DNA of 64,000 nt, from the NCBI GenBank assembly GCA_963791595.1, contig CAWBTF010000014.1, positions 62,001-126,000 of the forward strand. The letters run 5' to 3'. The number at the start of each line of letters is the position of its first letter. Within the stretch, counting starts at the first letter, position 1. The notes under the pieces are model-generated. The model was not told where the DNA came from. It did no database searches and worked only from the letters and a program-made list of their open reading frames with translations. The translations under genes were made by a program, and so were the position numbers. Source of the DNA: JAEMQF01 sp963791595 (GTDB taxonomy: Bacteria > Pseudomonadota > Gammaproteobacteria > Burkholderiales > Burkholderiaceae_C). Shown here in pieces: positions 45,702 through 53,338 of the stretch.

Positions 45702-46730
45702 ATGCGCATGGGCGACACCGACCGTGAACCGATCGCGCGCAACCAGCGACCCGCCGTTGAGAGCGGCCTGCGAATCTTCGACGCGGCCGCCACCGCCGCG
45801 GCCCTGCCGTTCGAGCGCCTGATCCCGGCGCTGCGCTTGCGCTTCGCAAGCGGCGCGAGCGTGCCGCCGCGGCAGGTGCACAGCATCGGCAGCCCGCGCG
45901 TGCCGGGTCTCGAGCCGCAGGACGCGCCGCAGCTCACCTCGCTGATCATGCCGGCCTGGGTGGAAGGCGAGTGTTACGGCGTCAAGGTGGTCAACGTCGC
46001 GCCGGGCAACGCTGCCCGCGGCCTGCCCGGCCTGCACGCGAGTTACCTGCTGCACGACGCGACCACCGGCGTGCCGCTGGCGCTGATCGACGGCAACGAG
46101 CTCACGGCGCGCCGCACGGCGGCCGCGTCGGCGCTCGCCGCGTCGTGTCTCGCGCGCGACGACGCCCTGCACCTGCTGATCGTCGGCGCCGGGCGGGTGG
46201 CGCGGTTGCTGCCGTGGGCGTATCGCGCGGTGCGCGGCATCGAGCGGATCACCGTCTGGGCGCGCTCGTTTCACAAGGCGCAGGCGCTCGCGCAAGCGTG
46301 GCGCGAGCAAGGCGTTGCCGCGCAGGCGAGCGCGAACCTCGAAGCCGCGGTGCGCGGCGCCGACATCGTGAGCTGCGCCACGCTCGCGACCGAGCCGCTG
46401 ATCGAAGGCCGCTGGCTCCAAGCCGGCAGCCACCTCGACCTGATCGGCAGCTTCACGCCGCAGATGCGCGAGGCCGACGACGACTGTTTTCGCGGCGCGG
46501 CGATCTACGTCGACACCGACGAGGCGCTGCTCAAGAGCGGCGACCTGCTCGGCCCGATGGCGCGCGGCGTCTTCAGCGCGTCGGATGTGCGCGGCAACCT
46601 CGCGAGGCTGGCGCGCGGCGATGCGCCCGGGCGCCAGAACGCCACCGAGCGCAGCGTGTTCAAGTCGGTCGGCACCGCGCTCGAAGACCTGGCGGCGGCG
46701 ATGCTGGTGGTGCGAGGCACGGGGCGCTGA
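45702..46730 (+). CDS. Ornithine cyclodeaminase/mu-crystallin family reductase
   Basis: A 342-residue NAD(P)H-dependent protein starting at 45702 (a second ATG two codons on is equally possible). The family includes ornithine cyclodeaminase and delta1-pyrroline-2-carboxylate reductase. GVKVVNVAPGNAARG carries the catalytic Lys region (about residues 93-107), LLIVGAGRVARLLPWAYRAV the dinucleotide-binding fold, and HLDLIGSFTPQMREADDD the last active-site Asp. The pattern of an N-terminal substrate domain with PALRLRFASG favours the imine reductases of proline/lysine metabolism, but the exact activity is not certain. Confidence 0.87.
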   Translation: MRMGDTDREPIARNQRPAVESGLRIFDAAATAAALPFERLIPALRLRFASGASVPPRQVHSIGSPRVPGLEPQDAPQLTSLIMPAWVEGECYGVKVVNVAPGNAARGLPGLHASYLLHDATTGVPLALIDGNELTARRTAAASALAASCLARDDALHLLIVGAGRVARLLPWAYRAVRGIERITVWARSFHKAQALAQAWREQGVAAQASANLEAAVRGADIVSCATLATEPLIEGRWLQAGSHLDLIGSFTPQMREADDDCFRGAAIYVDTDEALLKSGDLLGPMARGVFSASDVRGNLARLARGDAPGRQNATERSVFKSVGTALEDLAAAMLVVRGTGR

Positions 46731-46874
46731 CGGTCGTCTGCTCCGGTCGTTGCGCCCTGGCACTCAATGCATACGTTGCACTTAATTCACTTGTGGGGTA
46801 CCGTTCGACCCAGAGCCTGAGAGTTTTTCGGGCGCGCCCGACAAGTCCCTACGTAAGCCCAGGAGCTCGCCCGA

Positions 46875-47345
46875 ATGACCGCCCTTGAAAAAGTCCGCCA
46901 GGTCTTGCCGCCCAAGATGTCCCCAAAGGAGGTCGAGATGGCCCGCGCGGCGCAGCGTTGCATCATGGAAGCGCTGGACCACTCGCGCGCCGCGTCGATC
47001 ACGCTGACCACCACCGACGGCAGCCACCCGACGGTCGAGCTGCCGCCGGGTGCGCTGAAGCTCATCGGCCAGTTACTCGGCGCGATGAGCGAAGGCCGCC
47101 CGATCACCTTGATGCCATCCAAGCAGGAGTTCAGCACCGTCGAGGCGGCGAACTTCCTCAACGTCTCGCGGCCGTTCGTCATCAAGGAGATCGAAGAGGG
47201 CCGCCTGCCGCACCGCAAGGTGGGCACCCATCGCCGTGTGGCCTTCGAGGACCTCGTGACCTACGCGCGCGAAATGCGCAAACGACAGGAGGGTGCGCTC
47301 GAACGAATGGCGGAGAACGCCCGCGAGCTGGGGCTGGACTACTAG
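46875..47345 (+). CDS. Antitoxin-like protein with excisionase-type helix-turn-helix
   Basis: A 156-residue protein preceded by a clear AGGAG. Residues about 75-125 (FSTVEAANFLNVSRPFVIKE, then IEEGRLPHRKVGTHRRV) form an excisionase/MerR-like winged helix. The N-terminal part lacks a known domain. Its partner, a PIN-domain gene, starts 107 bp downstream, which is the typical antitoxin-toxin order. The antitoxin should repress the operon and neutralise the nuclease. A promoter-like pair (TTGCAC-17 bp-TACCGT) lies just upstream. Confidence 0.85.
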   Translation: MTALEKVRQVLPPKMSPKEVEMARAAQRCIMEALDHSRAASITLTTTDGSHPTVELPPGALKLIGQLLGAMSEGRPITLMPSKQEFSTVEAANFLNVSRPFVIKEIEEGRLPHRKVGTHRRVAFEDLVTYAREMRKRQEGALERMAENARELGLDY

Positions 47346-47383
47346 GATGAAACAGCCCCCACGTCGCTCCGCTCCTGCCCCCA

Positions 47384-47400
47384 TGGCCCCGCAGGGGCCA
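47384..47400. terminator. Hairpin between antitoxin and toxin genes
   Basis: TGGCCCC-GCA-GGGGCCA is a perfect 7-bp inverted repeat 39 bases after the antitoxin stop and 53 before the toxin start. It has no T-tract, so it might act as an attenuator or RNA stabiliser that keeps toxin expression below that of the antitoxin. Confidence 0.5.
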
Positions 47401-47452
47401 CTTCGTGGCCCGTGGGGCGGTCAATGGCTTCGGGCGGCCGGGCGCCATTGAC

Positions 47453-48034
47453 ATGGCGGGGCATGCACGCTACACGGCGTTGCTGGATGCGTGTGTGCTC
47501 CATCCGATAGCGATTGCCGATGCGCTGATGAGCCTGGCCAGCGCAGGCCTGTATGCGGCCAAGTGGTCACGAACCATCGAGCTCGAGTGGATCGCCTCGA
47601 TCGAAGAGCGGAGACCCGATCTCGAGGGGCGGCTCGACTACCGCCGCGACCAGATGCGCGAGGCGGTGCCGGACTGGGAGGTTGAGGAGCGCGCCTGGCA
47701 ATCGTTGGCCGGTGGTCTCGAGCTGCCCGATCCCGACGATATTCATGTGCTGGCCGCGGCGCTGGCGGGCCATGCCGATTGCATCGTCACGGCGAACCTA
47801 CGCGACTTCCCCCTCGACGTGGTCGGCCCGCTCGGCATTGAGATCATCCATCCTGACCAGTTCATCGTCGCGCAGTGGGACCTCGACCAACTCGTCGCCG
47901 TGGCCGCCTTCAAGCGCATGCGCGCGCGATGGAAGAAGCCTGAGGCGACCGCGGAAGACTTTGCGGCGGCACTGGAACGCGCCGGCTTGCCTGCCACTGC
48001 GCAACGATTGAGGGAGGCCGCCGAGCTCATCTAG
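47453..48034 (+). CDS. PIN-domain ribonuclease toxin
   Basis: A 193-residue PIN-domain protein starting at 47453. The metal-binding acids are the Asp in TALLDACVLHPIA (residue about 10), the Glu in TIELEWIASIEE, and the Asp residues in LPDPDDIHVLAAALAGHAD and ANLRDFP. These are the four acids of VapC-like nucleases. It is longer than usual VapC (about 130), with a helical C-terminal extension (ATAEDFAAALERAGLPATA). Toxin function is inferred from gene order and fold. Confidence 0.85.
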   Translation: MAGHARYTALLDACVLHPIAIADALMSLASAGLYAAKWSRTIELEWIASIEERRPDLEGRLDYRRDQMREAVPDWEVEERAWQSLAGGLELPDPDDIHVLAAALAGHADCIVTANLRDFPLDVVGPLGIEIIHPDQFIVAQWDLDQLVAVAAFKRMRARWKKPEATAEDFAAALERAGLPATAQRLREAAELI

Positions 48035-48102
48035 TCCGCAAACACGAGCACCACCCGCCGCGTCATCGCCGACTTCTTCTCGATCTTCCTGCCGCTGCTG
48101 CG

Positions 48103-48942
48103 CTATTTTTCCGCGCCGATGCGGCGCGTCAGTTCCGGCGGATTGGCGGAACGCTCGCGGAACTCGGCCTTCGAGTTCGCGTACCTCACGCCGGCGCGCT
48201 TGATCGCATCGTCGTCCACCTTGATCAGCGGCGTGTACATCGGGTGGTGGTGTTCGACGGTCGGGTTGTTGTGCGCCGCGTTGTAGCAGTGCAGCACGGT
48301 CCAGCGGCGCTGTTCGGAGCGGTTCTGGTCGGAACGGTGCAGCACGTTGGCGTGGAAGAACAGGCCGTCGCCGGGTTCCATTTCGGCGTATTCGATCGGC
48401 AGGCGCTTCAGGATTTGCTCGACGCGCCGCGGGTCGGCACCCACCTGTTCACCGGGCAGCACGCCGTGTTCGATGCGGCCACACAGGTGCGAGCCCTTCA
48501 CGACCTGCAGGCAGCCGTTCTCGCGCGTCGCCCGGTCGAGCGCCACCATCACACTCGCCATGTGCGGATAGACGATGCCGTTGTGGTACCAGTAGCCGTA
48601 GTCCTGGTGCCATTCCCACGCCCCGCCGTCGCGCGGCTCCTTGGCGGTCAGCTTCGAGTGGTAGTGGTAGACCTCGCCGCCGAGCACGTCTTCCATCGTG
48701 TCGACCACCCGGCGCGAACGCGCGGCCAAGCCGTAGGCGCTCTCGCCCGGGTGGTTCCAGACCGCCATGCGCGTCGCCTTGCCCGACGCGTCGCGCCGGT
48801 CGTACAGGCTGTCGCGCAACGCCGGGTCGCCCTCGATCGCGCCGCGCAGGATCGCGATCTCCTCGTCATCAAACAGCTTGCGCACCATCACATAACCATC
48901 GCGGTCCCAGGCGGCGCGCTGCTCGGCATTGAAGATCGACAT
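48103..48942 (-). CDS. Phytanoyl-CoA dioxygenase (PhyH) family protein
   Basis: A 279-residue Fe(II)/2-oxoglutarate-dependent oxygenase of the PhyH family. The start at 48942 (MSIFNAEQRAAWDRDGYVMV) has GGAG upstream. The iron ligands are the His and Asp of AWEWHQDYGYWY (about residue 125) and the distal His in FFHANVLHRSDQN; the 2-oxoglutarate Arg follows in QRRWTVLHCYN. Substrates in this family range from fatty acids to amino acids. It is divergently placed with no pathway neighbours and is 14 bp from the SDR gene on the same strand. Confidence 0.9.
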   Translation of the reverse strand: MSIFNAEQRAAWDRDGYVMVRKLFDDEEIAILRGAIEGDPALRDSLYDRRDASGKATRMAVWNHPGESAYGLAARSRRVVDTMEDVLGGEVYHYHSKLTAKEPRDGGAWEWHQDYGYWYHNGIVYPHMASVMVALDRATRENGCLQVVKGSHLCGRIEHGVLPGEQVGADPRRVEQILKRLPIEYAEMEPGDGLFFHANVLHRSDQNRSEQRRWTVLHCYNAAHNNPTVEHHHPMYTPLIKVDDDAIKRAGVRYANSKAEFRERSANPPELTRRIGAEK

Positions 48943-48956
48943 CGTCGTTGCTCCGA

Positions 48957-49661
48957 TCAGAACCGTTCGACCCAGGGGCGCAGCTCGATCTCCCAGGTCC
49001 ACGCATTGCGCGGCTGCGTCAGCAGGTGCAGGTAGCTCGCGGCGATGGCGTCCGGGTCGAGCCGGTCGTCCTTGGCGTCGGCGCCTGCGTCGCCGCTCGG
49101 GCGGATGCCGCCGTCGACGACGACGTGGCCGACGTGGATGCCCAGCGGCGACAACTCGCGCGCCAGACTTTGGGCGAGACCGCGCAACGCGAACTTGCCC
49201 ATCGCGAACGCAGCCGACTGCGCAAAGCCCTTCACGCCCGCGGACGCCCCGGTGAAGAGGATCGCGCCGCGCCCGCCCGGCAACATGCCGCGCGCGGCCC
49301 GCTGCGCGACCAGGAAGGCGCCGAACGCCGTGACGCGCACCGCCTGCTCCACCGCCGCCGCGTCGACGTCGACAAACGCGCCGCGCACGCGCCGGCTCGC
49401 GTTGTAGACCACCACCTGCGGCGGCGCGCCGAAGTGCGCGTGCGCGGCGTCGAACAGCGCGGCGACCGAAGCTGCGTCCGTCGCCTCACACGTCGCCACG
49501 CCCGCACCGGTTTCACGCGCGATCGCCTCCAGCGCCTCGCGCCGCCGCGCCGCGACCATCACGCGCATGCCGCCGTCGCGGGTGAAGACGCGCGCGAGGC
49601 TGGCGCCGAGGCCCGGGCCGGCGCCGACGATGAGGGCTGTGGGGTAGGGGGGCGTGGGCAT
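48957..49661 (-). CDS. Short-chain dehydrogenase/reductase lacking the catalytic Tyr
   Basis: A 234-residue SDR starting at 49661. The cofactor motif TALIVGAGPGLGASLAR (residues about 8-24) is normal, but the active-site YxxxK is replaced by FAMGK in AAFAMGKFALRGLAQSLA, so Phe stands where Tyr acts as acid-base. Other members of this subgroup show the same change, so it is probably a natural variant without classical dehydrogenase activity or with a different mechanism. It may form a unit with the PhyH gene. Confidence 0.85.
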   Translation of the reverse strand: MPTPPYPTALIVGAGPGLGASLARVFTRDGGMRVMVAARRREALEAIARETGAGVATCEATDAASVAALFDAAHAHFGAPPQVVVYNASRRVRGAFVDVDAAAVEQAVRVTAFGAFLVAQRAARGMLPGGRGAILFTGASAGVKGFAQSAAFAMGKFALRGLAQSLARELSPLGIHVGHVVVDGGIRPSGDAGADAKDDRLDPDAIAASYLHLLTQPRNAWTWEIELRPWVERF

Positions 49662-50163
49662 GGGGGGTGAGGCGTCGGCGAAGGGATTGCGGGATTCTGC
49701 GCTGGTTGGGGTTGCGAGGGCGGGTCTCTGCAGGGCACGAACGTCGGCAACGGCGACCCTTATGGCACCCTCATGGCCGCCACCACGAGAACTCGTCTCG
49801 TGGTTTCCGCCACTTCGCCGTACAAGATCCAGGCCAACAAAGGGTTGACCGAGCCGCTCAACTTTGCGACCTTCGACGCTGGTACACCAGCAACTTCGAC
49901 GCAGCGGCGTTCGGCAAGCAAACCAGCGTCCGCAGCAAGGCCGCCGCGCATTGCTGTCGCAGCCTGATCCGGCGTCAACAGCCCGGATCTTGCAGTTGAA
50001 GATCGACATCCAGACTCCCGTCGCTGTGTGCAGTCTTCGATCAGTGCGCGTTGCGCATGCGTTGTGGTGTGTGCCCAACCAGTACTCAACCACTCGAAGC
50101 TCAGGCACACACTTCAATACCTTTCCGGACAGAGCCGTCGAAGGTCTACCGGGGCGGGCGGCA
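49662..50163. other. Gene-free border between SDR and the island, with a hairpin
   Basis: About 500 bp with no convincing gene; short open frames occur on both strands but none has a recognisable domain or ribosome binding site. A perfect 9-bp inverted repeat (ACCACGAGA, 49782-49790; TCTCGTGGT, 49796-49804; loop ACTCG) is the most obvious structure. GC content falls towards 50.0 kb, marking the left edge of the island. Confidence 0.45.
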
Positions 50164-50613
50164 TCACCGATGACACCAGCGCATCAGCTTCGCGAGCAGG
50201 GTCAGTGGTCGAGGACCATCGCGCGGCGTAGGTGAGCTCGGCGCGTGCACTACCGTCTTTCGGTCGTTCACGAGTCCAACGTATCGAGCTTTGTCCGTCC
50301 GATCACACTCTCGTACCCAAGCAATCTGCATCGCAGTCATAGGTCGAGCCCACTCGATCTTGTTCGCTTTGATCCAGTAGTGAGACTGGCACGGGAAACC
50401 CCAGTTGCCGATCGAGGGTGTGAGGCTCACGCGTGTACCGAGTCGCGTGAGGCGCCACTCGGCCGGCGACAGCGGCGTCACGACTTCACTCCCACACCCG
50501 CAACAGCATCGATGCATGGCGAGCTTGAATCGCTTGCTCACGTAGAGAACGCCTTCGATTGGATCTTCTGGCATGAACTCGACAAACTCCGGATCGAGCG
50601 TTTGCCGTCTCAT
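50164..50613 (-). CDS. DUF6527 family protein of bacterial ubiquitin-like operons
   Basis: A 149-residue protein with a Cys cluster (HRCCCGCGSEVVTPL, Cys36-Cys40) and a second conserved block SLTPSIGNWGFPCQSHYWIK with Cys75 and His78; together they could bind zinc. This is the DUF6527 pattern, seen next to multi-ubiquitin and ThiF genes in bacteria. The role is unknown; an enzymatic function in conjugation or deconjugation is possible. The start overlaps the stop of the E1-like gene (ATGA), so the two are translationally coupled. Confidence 0.85.
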   Translation of the reverse strand: MRRQTLDPEFVEFMPEDPIEGVLYVSKRFKLAMHRCCCGCGSEVVTPLSPAEWRLTRLGTRVSLTPSIGNWGFPCQSHYWIKANKIEWARPMTAMQIAWVRECDRTDKARYVGLVNDRKTVVHAPSSPTPRDGPRPLTLLAKLMRWCHR

Positions 50614-51824
50614 GCTTGAGCTGCTCCGCGGAGTACGTCTCTCGTGAGCGACTGCGCGCTCACCGCGTAGGTTAGCTGATGGGGATCGAAGTCATTCGCG
50701 TAGAAGCCGAAATGCTGCTTCCACATGATGACCGCGAGCATGGCATTCGTCGCGTTGAGGTCGGCTATCTGGATGTTCGTGCGGTAGATCGGATCAACAC
50801 CCTCGTCACTCGTCGGGAGGTAGGCAGCGAGATGGTCGTTCACCCTGCTCGTGCCACGCGTCGCGCGACAAATCGCGCTGAGCGTCAGTGCTTCAGCGTT
50901 CAATTCGACTGCCATGCCCACGTCGATGAACGGGATACCTTCACGAACGAGGTACGAGGTGATGATCTTGCGCGCAGCGCCTCGGTCGACGCACACGAAC
51001 ACGAAGTCAAAGCCCTGAAGTTCAGAGACGTTCGCCTCGGTCACGTAGTACGGGTGCTCGTGAATACCGCGATGCATGGGGTCGTAACGGCATGCGAAGT
51101 ACGTCGTCTTCAGCATGCGGGCCTTCAGTTCATCAATCGTCGCGGCGCCCGGCGCACGGAACGCGCTGTGGGTCGCAAACTCGTCTCCGTCGAAGAGATG
51201 AATCTCGCATGCCGGGGTCTTCGTTACCTGATCGAGCACGTAGCTTCCCGTTCCGCCAAGCCCAACGATGGCGATCCGCCGAAGTGCGAGCTTCGCAGCG
51301 ACGGCAAGCGTCCCGTAGCGAGCCGAGGCGCTGTCCGCGTAGCGAAAGACTGACTCTTCCGGTGTAGTTGGAATGACCCGATGCGTCCGTGCATCGGCGA
51401 GCGGTTCAATGACCCGCGCCTGATCGGAGATGAGCGTGATGTAGTGGAGGACTTTGGTGTAGTGGTCGGGGAAACTCGATACCCCAAAGGGTTTGTTCGA
51501 GAACCGGTGCTTGATCGTGAACCCCTTGAAGAGCTCGCGGCCGTCGTTCTCGTTCTCAAGCTGGTTGAGGCGCGCACCTGTGCTGAAACACGGGAAGTCG
51601 CCGGTGAACCAGACCTGATGGGTGTCGGGATATTGGTCCGGTGTGACGAGCACTCCGGCGTTCTCGATAAAGAGACATCCGACCGTGGCCCGCATCACCT
51701 CGCGCGACGCGGTTACGTACGGTACCGAGTGCACGAGGAGGTGCTGCTCACGCACCTCAATCTCGTAGCCCTCGTCAATGAGCCGTGCGAGCGCCGGATT
51801 AGGAGCGATTGGTCTTGCCGACAT
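50610..51824 (-). CDS. ThiF-family E1-like enzyme with N-terminal domain
   Basis: A 404-residue protein. Residues 1-175 form an extra domain (DUF6791-like, possibly E2-like) with two cysteines, Cys50 and Cys79 (FTGDFPCFSTGARL). Residues 180-404 are an E1/ThiF adenylation domain: ATP loop IAIVGLGGTGSYVLDQV (Gly188-Ser194), acidic pair Asp212/Asp214 in HLFDGDEF, Arg223, Lys234 or Lys239, and Asp280 in VFVCVDRGAARK. Cys319 (LSAICRATRG) is a candidate for thioester formation. It is expected to adenylate the small Ubl encoded directly upstream. The reading frame is intact and overlaps its neighbours at both ends. Confidence 0.88.
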   Translation of the reverse strand: MSARPIAPNPALARLIDEGYEIEVREQHLLVHSVPYVTASREVMRATVGCLFIENAGVLVTPDQYPDTHQVWFTGDFPCFSTGARLNQLENENDGRELFKGFTIKHRFSNKPFGVSSFPDHYTKVLHYITLISDQARVIEPLADARTHRVIPTTPEESVFRYADSASARYGTLAVAAKLALRRIAIVGLGGTGSYVLDQVTKTPACEIHLFDGDEFATHSAFRAPGAATIDELKARMLKTTYFACRYDPMHRGIHEHPYYVTEANVSELQGFDFVFVCVDRGAARKIITSYLVREGIPFIDVGMAVELNAEALTLSAICRATRGTSRVNDHLAAYLPTSDEGVDPIYRTNIQIADLNATNAMLAVIMWKQHFGFYANDFDPHQLTYAVSAQSLTRDVLRGAAQA

Positions 51825-52062
51825 TGAAACTCATACCCTCGTGAAGCACCACATCCTGACCCTCGGCGAGCGTGCCGTCGCGTCCGTGCGGATTCGCGTA
51901 TGCAACCGTGTAGAGAAGGCTCCCGTCTTTTGGATCGTCCGGGAACGCAAGCTCGACAACCTGCGCGTAGGTGAGGCGATGGCCCGTCACGGTGCGGGTA
52001 CGACCGTTCACGTAGATCGTGTACTGCTTGTGCTGGCCGGGGACTTCTTGATCGTTGCTCAT
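51799..52062 (-). CDS. Small ubiquitin-like protein (multi-ubiquitin domain, single copy)
   Basis: An 87-residue protein starting at 52062 behind a GGGAG. After ten disordered residues it follows the multiubiquitin pattern: KQYTIYVNGRTRTVTG strand-turn-strand, LTYAQVVELAF helix, then SLLYTVAYANPHGRDG and the end VLHEGMSFNVGKTNRS. There is only one domain copy, and the C-terminus is NRS rather than a Gly-Gly tail, which would matter for the chemistry of conjugation. The gene overlaps the E1-like gene by 26 bases. Confidence 0.85.
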   Translation of the reverse strand: MSNDQEVPGQHKQYTIYVNGRTRTVTGHRLTYAQVVELAFPDDPKDGSLLYTVAYANPHGRDGTLAEGQDVVLHEGMSFNVGKTNRS

Positions 52063-52128
52063 GAACCACTCCCTAGGAGATACGGAGACATCACGGGTCA
52101 GTCGGGATTGACTGGCCCCCATCGACCT

Positions 52129-52144
52129 GAGACACTTATGTCTC
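52129..52144. promoter_or_regulatory. Inverted-repeat operator 1 in the divergent island promoter
   Basis: GAGACACTTATGTCTC has perfect 6-bp arms around CTTA. Its core ACACTTATGT matches that of the second site at 52162-52179. It lies between the Ubl gene and the HTH gene, 67 bp upstream of the former. Confidence 0.7.
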
Positions 52145-52161
52145 GTTGGTCAGACAGAGGA

Positions 52162-52179
52162 TCGCACACTTTTGTGCGA
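52162..52179. promoter_or_regulatory. Inverted-repeat operator 2 in the divergent island promoter
   Basis: TCGCACACTTTTGTGCGA has perfect 7-bp arms around CTTT. Its centre is 34 bp from that of the first site. Both share ACACTTWTGT, which suggests one regulator binding twice; the divergently transcribed HTH protein is the obvious candidate. Confidence 0.72.
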
Positions 52180-52204
52180 CATGTCAAACGGAGGTGTCTT
52201 ATAT

Positions 52205-52561
52205 GTGTATCACACGGCAATCAGCGAAATCAGGATCGATCAACTCGCCGCGCGCATTCAGGCGCATCGCGCCGGCAAGGGGATCCGCGAGGCTGCACGC
52301 GAGGTCGGAGTGAGTCCAGCGACGCTCTCGCGAGTAGAGAACGGAAAGGTTCCCGACCTGGAGACCTTCAGCAAAGTGTGGCATGGTTGAACGAAGACCC
52401 CGCGCTTACCTGGGCATCCGGCCGATTAGTAGGCCCCCGATTCAGACAGCCCGCGTTCACTTCAAGAAGGGCGTGGCGATCAGGAAAGACAGCGCACGAG
52501 CGCTCGGCGAGATGATTCTAAGGAGCAGCGGGCGATCCTTGAGGAAGACTTTGAAGGCTGA
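52205..52561 (+). pseudogene. XRE-family helix-turn-helix regulator, three frameshifts
   Basis: A GTG start at 52205 has GGAGGT nine bases before it. The first 58 residues contain an intact HTH (GKGIREAAREVGVSPATLSR, then VENGKVPDLETF). The frame then changes near 52379 (before AWLNEDPAL), again near 52400-52412 (before YLGIRPISRPPIQTARVHFK) and again near 52518 (before KEQRAILEEDFEG, ending at the TGA at 52559-52561). All three fit single-base deletions. The reconstructed protein has about 119 residues and matches HTH partners of ImmA/IrrE peptidases. The DNA-binding domain alone could still be made as a short protein. Confidence 0.75.
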
Positions 52562-52563
52562 GC

Positions 52564-53126
52564 GTGTTCGAGCGGGGATTCAAAGCGTGGTGCGAACGGT
52601 ACTCGACCGATGCCCGTAAAGCCATCGGCGTACCGGGGACTGCGCCACTTGATACGCGAGCCCTCGCGAAACATCTTGGGGTCCGCGTTTGGATACGAAT
52701 GATGTCCCCGGATTGAGTGACGACGCCCTCGAAATTCTTCTCCGAAACGACGGGAAGACTCCGAGCTGCTGGTCTGCGGTAACCATCGTAGTGCGGAAGG
52801 CGGTAGTGGTGATCTTGAATTCATCGCACAGTCTCGCGCGTCAGGCGAGTGACCTCACCCATGAACTTGCGCATCGCATCCTCGGACACGAGGCGCAGGA
52901 AGTCGATGTGACCGAGGAGGGGATCATGCTATTGCGGAGCTACGAGAAAGCCCAAGAAGAGGAAGCGGACTGGCTCTCCGGGTGCCTGCTCCTGCCACGC
53001 GAGGCGCTGCTGCACATACGAAGACGCGGCCTTGAGGACGGTGACGCTGCAGCCCACTATGGCGTGAGCGTAAAGATGCTCACTTACCGTATCGCGCGGA
53101 CCGGGGTGGCCCGGCAACTCGTTTAG
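52564..53126 (+). pseudogene. ImmA/IrrE family metallopeptidase, one frameshift
   Basis: Begins with GTG at 52564 (VFERGFKAWCERYSTDARKA ... LDTRALAKHLGVRVW), right behind the HTH gene; near 52690 one base is missing, and the frame then continues with TNDVPGLSDDALEILLRNDG. The zinc motif DLTHELAHRILGHEAQEVD and the later Glu region EEEADWLSGCLLLPREAL are intact. ImmA/IrrE peptidases cleave HTH repressors upon a stress or phage signal, so the pair should control the island. The zinc-binding part on its own forms an uninterrupted 145-codon frame starting at a TTG (52689). Confidence 0.8.
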
Positions 53127-53145
53127 CGGAAGCTCACCGGAGCTA

Positions 53146-53337
53146 TCACTTTCTCTTCACTCGTTCGGTTCTGTTTGCTTCGTTGCTCTGAGCAGTCCTC
53201 TTGTCTTCCCCAACTCGCGGGAACGACGCGGTCGCCACGGTCCGGCCCTCCTTCATCCAGTCGGGCCAACGTTCTGTGATGTCCTTTCGTGTGTTGGCAA
53301 CCTGCTGTAAGAACCACTCGCGTGAATGCGGCTTCAT
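53146..53337 (-). CDS. Small basic protein downstream of the deaminase
   Basis: A 63-residue charged protein (MKPHSREWFLQQVANTRKDI, then TERWPDWMKEG) with an excellent ribosome binding site GAGGAGAAATAGT before the ATG. It starts one base after the stop of the avcD-like gene, so it belongs to the same transcript. No function is known; a role as partner or immunity factor of the deaminase is only a guess from the position. Its tail is rich in Glu, Arg and Lys. Confidence 0.6.
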   Translation of the reverse strand: MKPHSREWFLQQVANTRKDITERWPDWMKEGRTVATASFPRVGEDKRTAQSNEANRTERVKRK

Positions 53338-53338
53338 A

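Noticed and set aside
49667..50110. Several short overlapping open frames on both strands left of the island
   Set aside because: None has a start signal or domain; composition does not favour any frame.
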